Assembly (NCBI RefSeq): GCF_007786475.1
Contig: NZ_VNJJ01000001.1
Coordinates: 62,001-126,000 of the forward strand
DNA length: 64,000 nucleotides
From: Cohnella terricola
Lineage (GTDB): Bacteria; Bacillota; Bacilli; Paenibacillales; Paenibacillaceae
Direction of reading: 5' to 3'
In this document: piece by piece, positions 52,876 to 60,514 of the stretch
Position numbering within the stretch: position 1 is the first letter of the stretch
Layout of the letters: each line of letters opens with the position of its first letter
Made by a program: the position numbers and the translations under genes
Notes under the pieces: model-generated
Told to the model about the DNA's origin: nothing
Databases searched by the model: none
What the model saw: only the letters and a program-made list of their open reading frames with translations

Positions 52876-53058
52876 TCAGATAATATCTGGTACATGGTCC
52901 GACTGATTTCCACGATCTAATCCGAGTAAGAAGCCAGCGACCTGGATTGCTGGCTTCTTCATAACGACTTCAGTTGCTTCAGTCAAATGATCATTGGCCA
53001 GCGCTGCATCAATTCCCGCTGTTACGCCCGCTGATGTAATGATTCGGCCTTCGCTCCT
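52876..53058 (-). pseudogene. C-terminal remnant of a DJ-1/PfpI (GATase1-like) gene
   Basis: The minus strand encodes GRIITSAGVTAGIDAALA (then a further 40 residues to ...DHVPDII, stop at 52876-52878), which is the end of a DJ-1/PfpI or AraC-linked amidase-like protein. The frame is closed upstream by a TGA about 3 codons before GRIITS, and no start codon lies between. It is converging on hemQ. Confidence 0.75.
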
Positions 53059-53113
53059 TCAAGAGACACATGCCCCTTTTTTATCATCGACAAATCGTAA
53101 AAATACGTATCAT

Positions 53114-53187
53114 AACACAAAAGAAACCGTTCTTCGGTTAAATGGAAGTGTCGAGCAACCATTTAACTAAAGGAGCGGTTTCTTCTA
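53114..53187. repeat. Dispersed hairpin element, copy 2
   Basis: AGAAACCGTTC pairs with GAGCGGTTTCT and, inside, TTAAATGG pairs with CCATTTAA. It starts AACACAAAAGAAACCG, matching copy 1 at 24870-24939, with sequence change in the loops but the stems and the same U-G position conserved. Confidence 0.8.
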
Positions 53188-53252
53188 ATTATCATCCTAT
53201 TTTACAGCCGAGAGTGTCCCAAAGGACATCCTCTAACTGCGTTCTGCGCGAT

Positions 53253-53948
53253 TTAATCGCGATTGTTGTTCGTGAAGATCATAATGTACTTCAATAGCTC
53301 GAGCATGGCGATCAAAGCGGCGGCCACATAGGTTAGCGCGGCGGCATTCAACACTTTGGCGACGCCGCGTTCTTCGTCGCGGGTAATGAAACCTTCAGCA
53401 ACCATCAGGTCGCGAGCTCGCGAACTTGCGTTAAATTCGACCGGCAACGTAACGAGTTGGAAAGCGACCGCAGCCGAGAAGAAAATAATGCCGAGTCCGA
53501 TCAAATTGGTAAAGTGGAACACAAAGCCGAGTATCAGGAGCAGCGGAGCCGCTCCGGAAGCGATGCGCACGACCGGGAACATGCGATGGCGCATGACGAG
53601 CATCGGATAGGATTGATGGTGTTGAATGGCGTGTCCGACTTCATGGCAAGCGACCGAGATCGCGGAGATCGAGCTTTCGTAATAGACGGGTTCCGACAAT
53701 CGAACGACGCGGGCGAGCGGGTCGTAGTGATCGGAGAGGCTGCCAGGCACGGGCTCCACGGGAACGTCATGCAGACCGTTGCGGTCGAGCATACGTCTGG
53801 CGGCTTCGTATCCCGTCATTCCGCTCGCGGCTCTTACTTCAGACCAGCGGCCGAACGTGCTTTTGACCCTGAATTGAGCCCACAAGGACAACAGAAACGC
53901 AATGATGATCAGAAAATCCATCGGGTGAAAGAACAACATCGTTATCAA
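53253..53948 (-). CDS. YugP-type zinc metallopeptidase
   Basis: A 231-residue membrane protein with the zinc-binding HEVGHAIQHHQSYP motif near residue 105 (HExxH) and three or so membrane spans flanking it (FPMDFLIIIAFLLSL at the N-terminus, GAAPLLLILGFVFHF, and LTYVAAALIAMLELL near the C-terminus). A predicted inner-membrane peptidase of unknown substrate. ATG 53948 has GGAGG 8 bases upstream. A hairpin (GAGTGTCCC/GGACATCCTC, about 53207-53236) follows downstream. Confidence 0.83.
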   Translation of the reverse strand: MITMLFFHPMDFLIIIAFLLSLWAQFRVKSTFGRWSEVRAASGMTGYEAARRMLDRNGLHDVPVEPVPGSLSDHYDPLARVVRLSEPVYYESSISAISVACHEVGHAIQHHQSYPMLVMRHRMFPVVRIASGAAPLLLILGFVFHFTNLIGLGIIFFSAAVAFQLVTLPVEFNASSRARDLMVAEGFITRDEERGVAKVLNAAALTYVAAALIAMLELLKYIMIFTNNNRD

Positions 53949-53981
53949 CCTCCGACCTTTCGATTCCGAGCTTACCCCGCA

Positions 53982-54437
53982 TTACATAAAATTGCTTTTC
54001 CCCAATAGAAGGAGCAGCGCCTCCACGCAAGCCGCGGTTTGCGGCGTGATCGCTTGAAACAGCTTCCTGGCTTGTCTGGGCTTCAATTGCTCCAGCACGG
54101 GTTCGAGCTCCTTGACCTCCCGTTCAAGCTGCGCTAAGTGGGTCTGCAGCTCCGAGAGCTTGCGAGCGACCGCCTCGTCGGCGGCTACTTGGTTAAGCGA
54201 AGCGAATTGCTCCCTGATTTCTTCAAGCGAAAACTTCTGCGCTTTTAATTGTTCAATACGGCGAATGCGGCTTAAGGTTTCATCGTCGTATAAACGGTAA
54301 TTTCCGGTAGATCGTTTGGCCGGCGTAAGCAAGCCCAGGCTCGTGTAGTAATCGATGGTGCGAGAGTTGATACCGGCTAAAGAGGATAGCTCTCCAATCC
54401 GGTATAGGCGCTGGGCCTCCATCGGTCCTTTTCGCAT
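53982..54437 (-). CDS. MerR family transcriptional regulator
   Basis: A 151-residue regulator with a MerR DNA-binding domain (YRIGELSSLAGINSRTIDYY, about 10-30; then GLLTPAKRSTGNYRLYDDE) and a long C-terminal coiled coil (ELQTHLAQLEREVKELEPVL). ATG 54437 is 8 bases after AAGGAAGG; a GTG three codons earlier lies too close. No Cys-rich metal site was seen. Its target is unknown; it is divergent from amt and precedes the YugP gene by 33 bases. Confidence 0.85.
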   Translation of the reverse strand: MRKGPMEAQRLYRIGELSSLAGINSRTIDYYTSLGLLTPAKRSTGNYRLYDDETLSRIRRIEQLKAQKFSLEEIREQFASLNQVAADEAVARKLSELQTHLAQLEREVKELEPVLEQLKPRQARKLFQAITPQTAACVEALLLLLGKSNFM

Positions 54438-54585
54438 CGATATCACCTTCCTTATGACGGAGTAGTCTTGCTTTAATCATACAGAATGCGGAACCGTACA
54501 GTCAAACGGGATGCTTCTTCGAACATAATTCAAAAGAAACAATTTTAGCGATAACATAACGTGACGTGCAATGTATATCATCTTA

Positions 54586-54698
54586 TGTTATATATGTGTA
54601 ACATATAAATGATAAATTTAACGAAAATACCTTGAAAATACGATTGCCTCCTCCTATAATGACATTAATCGTTTCCCTATATGTCATATAACATTACA
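54586..54698 (+). promoter_or_regulatory. amt promoter flanked by two GlnR/TnrA-like boxes
   Basis: Promoter: TTGAAA (54632-54637), 17-base spacer, TATAAT (54655-54660). Upstream box TGTTA-N8-TAACA at 54586-54603, centred about 72 bases before the expected start. Downstream box TGTCATATAACATTACA at 54682-54698, which fits TGTNAN7TNACA exactly and lies about 22 bases into the transcript. Confidence 0.72.
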
Positions 54699-54714
54699 TT
54701 GAGGAGTGGTTTGA

Positions 54715-56001
54715 GTGACCGAGGAACTGAATATGGGGCTTAATGCGTTATGGGTGATGCTTGCGGCGATATTGGTGCTGCTCATGCAAGGCGGATTCAT
54801 ATTGTTGGAATCGGGATCAACGCGAATGAAAAACGCGGGCCATGTCGCCGGCAAAACGATCTTTACGCTAGGATTGGCTTCGCTCGTTTATTGGGCGGTT
54901 GGATACGGGCTCGCGTTCGGCGGGGAAGCTTCGGATGCGCTGAATAAGTTTATCGGACTCGGCAACTTCTTCTTTACTCCGGACATTGCCTCCGTGGATA
55001 ACGGCTTGCCGAATTCGGTGTTTTTCGTTTTCCAACTCGCGTTTGCGGCCGTGTCGCTCTCCATCGCTTGGGGAGGTTTCGCGGAGCGGGCAAAATTGTC
55101 CTCTTACTTGATTTTTACTTTGATTTTCGTATCAGTGATTTATCCGGTTGTCGCTCACTGGATCTGGGGTGGCGGCTGGCTAGCCGCGGACGGCGCGCAA
55201 GACTTCGCGGGGTCGACGGTCGTTCACTTGACAGGCGCGATCGGAGCGTTGGCGGCGACGATCCTGCTGAAACCGCGAATCGGCAGGTTCAATAAAGACG
55301 GTTCCGCCAACGTGATTCTTGGCCATAATCAAGTATACACGGCGTTATCGGTTCTGTTGCTTTGGGTGGGTTGGTTCGGCTTTAACGCTGGAAGCACGAT
55401 TGCGATCGGCGACGGCTTTTTCGGTTTCGTGGCGTTTAATACCCAATTGGGCGCGGCCGCAGGAGCGGTGGCGGCGATGCTGATCTCCTGGCTTGTGAAC
55501 GGCAAAGCGGATATTACGGCTATGCTCAACGGAGCATTAGCCGGTCTGGTCGCCATTACGGCGTCTTGTGCGTTCGTCGATCCATGGGCGGCTGTCGTGA
55601 TCGGCCTTGTCGCGGGTGTGCTCGTCTTCTTTAGCGCCAAGTTCTTCGAGAAAATCAAGGTGGACGATCCCATCTTCGCGCTGTCCGTTCACGGCGCGGC
55701 AGGAATTTGGGGGACGTTGGCGAATGGATTGTTTGCGACTGAAGAGCTGTCCGCCAAAGTCGGCGTAGGCCAAGCGGGCCTTTTTCAAGGCGGAGGATGG
55801 GGTCAATTATGGGTTCAGTTCGAATCCGTAGCGGTATGCGGAGCGTTCGCGTTCGCAGCTTCATTCATCGTCCTGTGGGTCGTGAAAAAAGCGATCGGGT
55901 TCCGCGTGACTGAGGAACAAGAAATTATCGGATTGGATTTAAGTGAACACGGGAGCTACGGTTACCCCGAACAAATGAAGAAAGCCGGTACAAACGCGTA
56001 A
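54715..56001 (+). CDS. amt: Ammonium transporter (Amt/MEP)
   Basis: A 428-residue, 11-span ammonium channel. Twin pore histidines lie in STVVHLTGAIGALAAT (about residue 170) and ALSVHGAAGIWGTLA (about 323); the RMKNAGHVAGK-type segment near 37 is typical. GTG 54715 has GAGGAG 8 bases upstream. No GlnK/PII gene follows, unlike most amt operons; instead a nucleotidyltransferase-like DUF294 gene and an exonuclease gene are next on the strand. Confidence 0.93.
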   Translation: MTEELNMGLNALWVMLAAILVLLMQGGFILLESGSTRMKNAGHVAGKTIFTLGLASLVYWAVGYGLAFGGEASDALNKFIGLGNFFFTPDIASVDNGLPNSVFFVFQLAFAAVSLSIAWGGFAERAKLSSYLIFTLIFVSVIYPVVAHWIWGGGWLAADGAQDFAGSTVVHLTGAIGALAATILLKPRIGRFNKDGSANVILGHNQVYTALSVLLLWVGWFGFNAGSTIAIGDGFFGFVAFNTQLGAAAGAVAAMLISWLVNGKADITAMLNGALAGLVAITASCAFVDPWAAVVIGLVAGVLVFFSAKFFEKIKVDDPIFALSVHGAAGIWGTLANGLFATEELSAKVGVGQAGLFQGGGWGQLWVQFESVAVCGAFAFAASFIVLWVVKKAIGFRVTEEQEIIGLDLSEHGSYGYPEQMKKAGTNA

Positions 56002-56045
56002 CGCGGCGATTCAGCTACCGGCGCGAACACGGGAGGAATAACCGC

Positions 56046-57125
56046 ATGGGAACGTCCTCGAGGAATCGACTGCTGCTTGACATCGCCAGCGCCGGCGATC
56101 CCGAGTCTTTAAGAGTGGCTAGGGAGAGGGTAATGAAAGCGTTGGAGCCGGAGCTGTATTCTTTGCCGGCCGTTACGGAGATCGTGACGCTAAACGAGCT
56201 TCACGATGCTCTGATAGCCCGGGCGCTGGTGCTAGCGGAGAAAGAGGTGGCACGGTTGGGGTATGGAGCCCCTCCCGTGCCTTATGCATATATGCTCTAC
56301 GGCAGCGGCGGTAGATACGAGCAAACGATGCACAGCGATCAAGACAGCGGGCTTGTATATGGGGATACGGCGAGCGAGGATGATGGAGAGAAGAATCGGC
56401 GCTATTTTTTGCTGCTCGCCGACAAGGTCGTTCAGTATTTAATTTTGCTCGGATATCCGCCTTGCGATGGAAACGTGATCACCTCGAATCCGGAATGGTG
56501 TCTGTCCCTTGCCGGCTGGATCCGCAAAATAGACCATTGGATCGACGATCCGGATTGGGAGAACGTGCGATATTTACTGATCGCTGCCGACGGACGGGCG
56601 GTATACGGGGACAAGGAACTCGCCGATCGATTGCGTGATCGCTTTTATCACGACATGCTCGATCACCCTTCGATCGCCCAACGCATGCTGGACAATACGC
56701 TTCGACACAAAATTCTTGTCGGCGTATTCGGTCAGCTGCTGACCGAAAGATACGGGGAGGACACCGGGAGTCTTGACATTAAGTACGGGGCATACATCCC
56801 GATGGTGAACGCGATCAGGCTCCTAGCCCTACAAGCGGGAGTTCGCGAAACGAGCACGCTGCGCCGAATAGAAGCGCTTCGAATGGCGCATCTGTTATCC
56901 GAGGAAGAGGCAGAGGAGGCGGAGGAAGCATTCGTCTTATTTATGAGATTAAGGATGCTGGCTTCCGTATCCGAAGCGAACGGTCAATGGTCCGGTAGCG
57001 GGAAAGTTCCCGCGGCCCGATTAACGAAGGAGATGATTGCACCATTAAAAAAAGCGTTGCGAGTCGGAGTTAAACTTCAGAAAAAAGTACAAAAGGAGCT
57101 GCAGCGAGGATTCGGCGGGAGGTGA
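56046..57125 (+). CDS. DUF294 / GlnD-like nucleotidyltransferase domain protein
   Basis: A 359-residue protein of the putative nucleotidyltransferase family DUF294 plus its C-terminal DUF294_C region. Motif GSGGRYEQTMHSDQD near residue 87 gives the GS and DxD of the polymerase-beta nucleotidyltransferase fold (as in PII uridylyltransferase). HHD or ACT domains of GlnD are absent. GGGAGG precedes ATG 56046. Position after amt suggests a nitrogen-linked role, but in other bacteria this pair (DUF294 and exonuclease) also occurs with acetate genes; function not known. Confidence 0.82.
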   Translation: MGTSSRNRLLLDIASAGDPESLRVARERVMKALEPELYSLPAVTEIVTLNELHDALIARALVLAEKEVARLGYGAPPVPYAYMLYGSGGRYEQTMHSDQDSGLVYGDTASEDDGEKNRRYFLLLADKVVQYLILLGYPPCDGNVITSNPEWCLSLAGWIRKIDHWIDDPDWENVRYLLIAADGRAVYGDKELADRLRDRFYHDMLDHPSIAQRMLDNTLRHKILVGVFGQLLTERYGEDTGSLDIKYGAYIPMVNAIRLLALQAGVRETSTLRRIEALRMAHLLSEEEAEEAEEAFVLFMRLRMLASVSEANGQWSGSGKVPAARLTKEMIAPLKKALRVGVKLQKKVQKELQRGFGGR

Positions 57126-57130
57126 TGGAA

Positions 57131-57874
57131 ATGAAGGGTCCCAAGGAAACGGGCTCGATGGGGAGGATGTGGAACCTATACAAGATGGGCGGCCTCACGC
57201 CGGCCATCACGTCGATGTTCGGCTCGTCCAATGCGCAGCAGATGGCATTCATTCGTTCCATGTCGAGAGAGCAGCGCAAGGAAAGCGCCATGGAGTTGCG
57301 CCTCTCGGAGATGGAGGCAGTCGTGTTCGATTTAGAGACGACAGGCTTTTATCCTTATAACGGCGACGAGATTCTGTCTATAGGCGCGGTCATCGTACGC
57401 GGAAGAGAATTTGCCGAAGAGGCCCCTTTTTACCGGCTCGTGAACCCGAATAGGCGTATTCCCGCCCATATTACCGAGCTTACCGGAATCACGAATGAAA
57501 TGGCCGAGAACGCCCCCGATCTGATGCAAACGCTGCACGATTTCATGAACTACATCGGGAAGAGAGTCCTCGTCGCCCACGGCAGCGGTCATGATAAACC
57601 ATTTCTGAATGCGGCGTTATGGCGAACATCGAAAGTAAACTTGACCCACCGGATACTGGATACGATGATGATCGCCAAGTGGCTCGAGCCAAACGCGATT
57701 TATTACGGGCTCGACGAAGTGCTTCATCGCTACGGGATAGAGGTCACGGAACGCCATCACGCTTTGCACGATTCGATGATGACGGCCAAGCTATATTTTC
57801 GATTGCTCGAGCGGATCGCGGATCGCAACGTTCATACGTTGGGCGAGCTCTACGCTTATCTAAGTCGGCATTAA
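57131..57874 (+). CDS. DnaQ-like 3'-5' exonuclease
   Basis: DEDDh exonuclease of about 247 residues. Exo I VFDLETTGF near residue 65, Exo II VAHGSGHDKPFLN near 148, Exo III HHALHDSMMTAKL near 209; the catalytic His and Asp are present. The N-terminal 60 residues (MKGPKETGSMGRM...) form an extension of unknown role. ATG 57131 is 8 bases from GGAGG; the GTG/ATG at 57122-57125 lies too close. Overlap region with DUF294 stop shows coupling. Substrate (DNA or small RNA/nucleotides) is unknown. Confidence 0.85.
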   Translation: MKGPKETGSMGRMWNLYKMGGLTPAITSMFGSSNAQQMAFIRSMSREQRKESAMELRLSEMEAVVFDLETTGFYPYNGDEILSIGAVIVRGREFAEEAPFYRLVNPNRRIPAHITELTGITNEMAENAPDLMQTLHDFMNYIGKRVLVAHGSGHDKPFLNAALWRTSKVNLTHRILDTMMIAKWLEPNAIYYGLDEVLHRYGIEVTERHHALHDSMMTAKLYFRLLERIADRNVHTLGELYAYLSRH

Positions 57875-57879
57875 GGACA

Positions 57880-58308
57880 CTACGGCAGCCGCTTGAGCGG
57901 CAGGTTGATCCAATAATCTGAACCATTTCGCCGATAGACAGACAGATCGTGAGCGGACTCCGAAAGCCCGATAATCCAATAAGTTGCCCAAGGAATGGAT
58001 CCCCGCTTGTCGCTTTCGCTGGGCAGGGGTGAGCCGTTCGGGTGAGTATGAAATAAACCGACGATTTCGCGTCGGTTTTTGTGAGCTTGGAAATAAGCGG
58101 AGACCCATTCTTCTGGATCGAAAGCAAAAGCTTCTTCCAGCGATGTCGATCGATTGCGAAAAAGGCAGAAATCGTCGGCCGTAACGATTCCGTCACTAAC
58201 GGTACCGTAGATGATGCCGCAAGCCTCGAAGGGCAGCCTTCGGCGTACGGCTTCCGTAAGCCGGTTCTCGAATAACGAGTCGAGATGAATTTCCGTTTCA
58301 TGATCCAT
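57880..58308 (-). CDS. JAMM (Mov34/MPN/PAD-1) metallopeptidase
   Basis: A 142-residue zinc peptidase-like protein. The JAMM signature is complete: EACGIIYG near residue 28 (catalytic Glu) and HTHPNGSPLPSESD near 97 (HxH...S...D). Such proteins in bacteria cut isopeptide or related bonds, some with ThiS/ubiquitin-like partners; no partner gene is next to it. The start ATG 58308 was chosen since the alternative 19 codons earlier lacks the family pattern; its ribosome site is weak either way. Convergent with the exonuclease gene by 5 bases. Confidence 0.83.
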   Translation of the reverse strand: MDHETEIHLDSLFENRLTEAVRRRLPFEACGIIYGTVSDGIVTADDFCLFRNRSTSLEEAFAFDPEEWVSAYFQAHKNRREIVGLFHTHPNGSPLPSESDKRGSIPWATYWIIGLSESAHDLSVYRRNGSDYWINLPLKRLP

Positions 58309-58368
58309 TGCCTTGTTGCACCGCCTTCCCACTCGTAGTATGAGCGAAGACGGAGCGGCAAGCAATGT

Positions 58369-59679
58369 CTATTGTACCTTTTTGCCAGGCTTGACCATGA
58401 AAAACACGAGTCCCAAAGCGACCAAAGATAACGCGGACACGGTAATGAATACGAGTTGGTTGGATTTCCCCATCATCCAGCCGAACAATGGCGGACCGAA
58501 CGCGACCCCGAAAAACCGGAGGCTGCTATACAGCGATGTGATCATGCCTCTTTCGGCTTTCTCCACTGCACCGGTTATCATCGTATTCAGGCAGGGGAGG
58601 AGCAAACCGGTTCCAATGCTGCTTATGGTCAGCAATCCGATGAACACGTACAGGTTCGTATTCAGCCAGATCGCCAGAGCGAGCGAAACGGCCATAAGGG
58701 CTAGACCGATATTCATCAACCAACGAATCAGGACGCCGTTTTTACGGATGACCGTACCCGTAATGTAAGAAGTCGTCACCATGCCGAATAAAGGAATCGC
58801 AAGCACGAAACCTTTCCATACTCCGTCGATCGAATAGGGGGGCTTTTCCAAAATATCCGAAAGAAAAAACAGCACGCCGAACAAAATGAACAAAGCGAGC
58901 GATCCCGCGAAGAACGACGAAATGAGCCAGCGCCCTTGCTTGATGAAAATCTGTTTGATCGATTGCATGTATTTACGGATCGGCTGCGGTTCTTCTTTCC
59001 GTTTAGGTTCTTTAATGAGAAACAAAATGGCCAGCAAAGAAAGCAAACAGAACGCGGGAAAAGCGAAAAAGGCGGCATACCATACGATGAGGGCGAGAAG
59101 GGAGCCGAGTATCGGGCTAACGACTTTGCCGGCGCCGTTGGAAGCTTCGATGAGACCGAGCGCTTGGCTTTCTTTGCCTTCTTTGTAAAGATCGCCGACT
59201 AACGCCATCGCGATCGGCGCCGTACCGGCAGCTCCGATCCCTTGCAAAGCTCGGGCTCCGATCAGTACGCCGTAGGAATTCCAGACCGCCCCGAATCCGG
59301 CGAGAATGCCCGCACCTCCATAAATAATAAGCGCAGGAATCATGACGGCTTTGCGGCTGAATCTGTCGGAAAGATAGCCGGCGATCGGAATGATAATGGC
59401 TGCCGACACGGAAAATAAGCTGATGACCAAGCTGCTTTGAAATTGGGAAATTCCGAGTTTCGATCGCAATGTAGGCAATATCGGAACAAGCATGGAATTG
59501 CCGAGAACGAGCACTAACGGGACGGTGGATAAAGCGATGTACTCCCAGACTTTGCTTTTGCGTCTGCCTTGCGCATCGGGAGAGGACTTCGCGTTCGCCG
59601 CATCGGCTGAATCATCGGTAACGATGTCGCTGGTAAAAGTGACGGACAGCTTATGTTTGGATTTCGTTGCTGCTGGCAA
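58369..59679 (-). CDS. MFS multidrug exporter-like protein
   Basis: A 436-residue, 12-span transporter preceded by a cytoplasmic N-terminal tail (about 45 residues, Ser/Asp/Lys-rich). Motif A of the family is present as GYLSDRFSRKAVM near 101. The pattern suits the DHA1-type drug exporters of Bacillales; substrate unknown. The start is TTG 59679 with AAGGAGG 7 bases upstream. No neighbouring regulator. Confidence 0.82.
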   Translation of the reverse strand: MPAATKSKHKLSVTFTSDIVTDDSADAANAKSSPDAQGRRKSKVWEYIALSTVPLVLVLGNSMLVPILPTLRSKLGISQFQSSLVISLFSVSAAIIIPIAGYLSDRFSRKAVMIPALIIYGGAGILAGFGAVWNSYGVLIGARALQGIGAAGTAPIAMALVGDLYKEGKESQALGLIEASNGAGKVVSPILGSLLALIVWYAAFFAFPAFCLLSLLAILFLIKEPKRKEEPQPIRKYMQSIKQIFIKQGRWLISSFFAGSLALFILFGVLFFLSDILEKPPYSIDGVWKGFVLAIPLFGMVTTSYITGTVIRKNGVLIRWLMNIGLALMAVSLALAIWLNTNLYVFIGLLTISSIGTGLLLPCLNTMITGAVEKAERGMITSLYSSLRFFGVAFGPPLFGWMMGKSNQLVFITVSALSLVALGLVFFMVKPGKKVQ

Positions 59680-59878
59680 TCCGATTCCTCCTTATGGCAT
59701 CGTCTTGAAGATAAGCGTACTTGCGGTTAAGGTTCCCGCATGAATATGTCAATATGCGCAATTATGAACGCTTTATGAATCGGGAATGCTCTACAACGGG
59801 GATGAAGAATGGAACCCGATTCGGAAATAGGATAAAATAAAGGGAAACGCCTATAGTTTGGAGACGAGTGAAAACCCC

Positions 59879-60457
59879 ATGAAAAAGAACGCGTTTATTG
59901 TATTGCTGGTAATAGCGGTCGCTATCGGATATTGGTTGTGGGAAAGCAATGGCAAGGAACCAAAGAGTCAAGCGGCGGAAAATCCGGCGGTTAGCAGCCC
60001 GATCGGCGACATTCCGGCGTCACCCGAGCCTAAAGAAAATCGCTTCGCGCCAGCGTTTGAATTGGATTCGCTTGACGGCACGACCTCCTACAGCGTCGGC
60101 GGCAAGCGGGATAAGGCGCTGATCGTCAATTTCTGGGCAGCGTGGTGCGGTCCTTGCGAACTGGAAGCTCCGGATCTCAAGGACATCTACGATAAGCATA
60201 AGGAACAACTGGATCTATACGCCGTTAACGCAACCAATTTCGATAAGGTAAGGGAAGCCAAAGATTTCGTGAAGGAGCAGCAGTTCGTGTTTCCCGTATT
60301 GACGGATGTGAAAGGAGTCGCGGGGGATCTTTATAAGGTAAACGGATACCCGATTAGCTTTATTATCGATCGGGACGGAGTAATCCGACATCGGATTCAA
60401 GGTATAATCGACCGCGAGCAATGGGAGCTTTATTTACAAGAAGTTCTTGAATCGTAG
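59879..60457 (+). CDS. TlpA/ResA-like membrane-anchored thioredoxin
   Basis: A 192-residue protein with an N-terminal uncleaved anchor (KKNAFIVLLVIAVAIGYWLW) and an extracytoplasmic thioredoxin fold. The redox motif is WAAWCGPCE near residue 91; PISFIIDRDG near 160 includes the cis-Pro. It could act in disulfide reduction for cytochrome c maturation (ResA role) or as a peroxiredoxin-like reductant. ATG 59879 was preferred over the TTG at 59858. Confidence 0.87.
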   Translation: MKKNAFIVLLVIAVAIGYWLWESNGKEPKSQAAENPAVSSPIGDIPASPEPKENRFAPAFELDSLDGTTSYSVGGKRDKALIVNFWAAWCGPCELEAPDLKDIYDKHKEQLDLYAVNATNFDKVREAKDFVKEQQFVFPVLTDVKGVAGDLYKVNGYPISFIIDRDGVIRHRIQGIIDREQWELYLQEVLES

Positions 60458-60468
60458 AGCAAAGAAAA

Positions 60469-60504
60469 AAAAGGATCGTTCGAATGAGTTCGAACGATCC
60501 TTTT
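60469..60504. terminator. Bidirectional terminator between the TlpA-like and cimA genes
   Basis: Fourteen-base perfect arms AAGGATCGTTCGAA / TTCGAACGATCCTT with a 4-base loop and A/T runs on both sides; serves both convergent genes. Confidence 0.93.
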
Positions 60505-60514
60505 GTAGTCGGGA

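Noticed and set aside
52928-52959. Terminator (AAGAAGCCAGC / GCTGGCTTCTT stem)
   Set aside because: It lies inside the DJ-1/PfpI remnant, where it encodes KKPAIQVAGFL, and no T-run follows.
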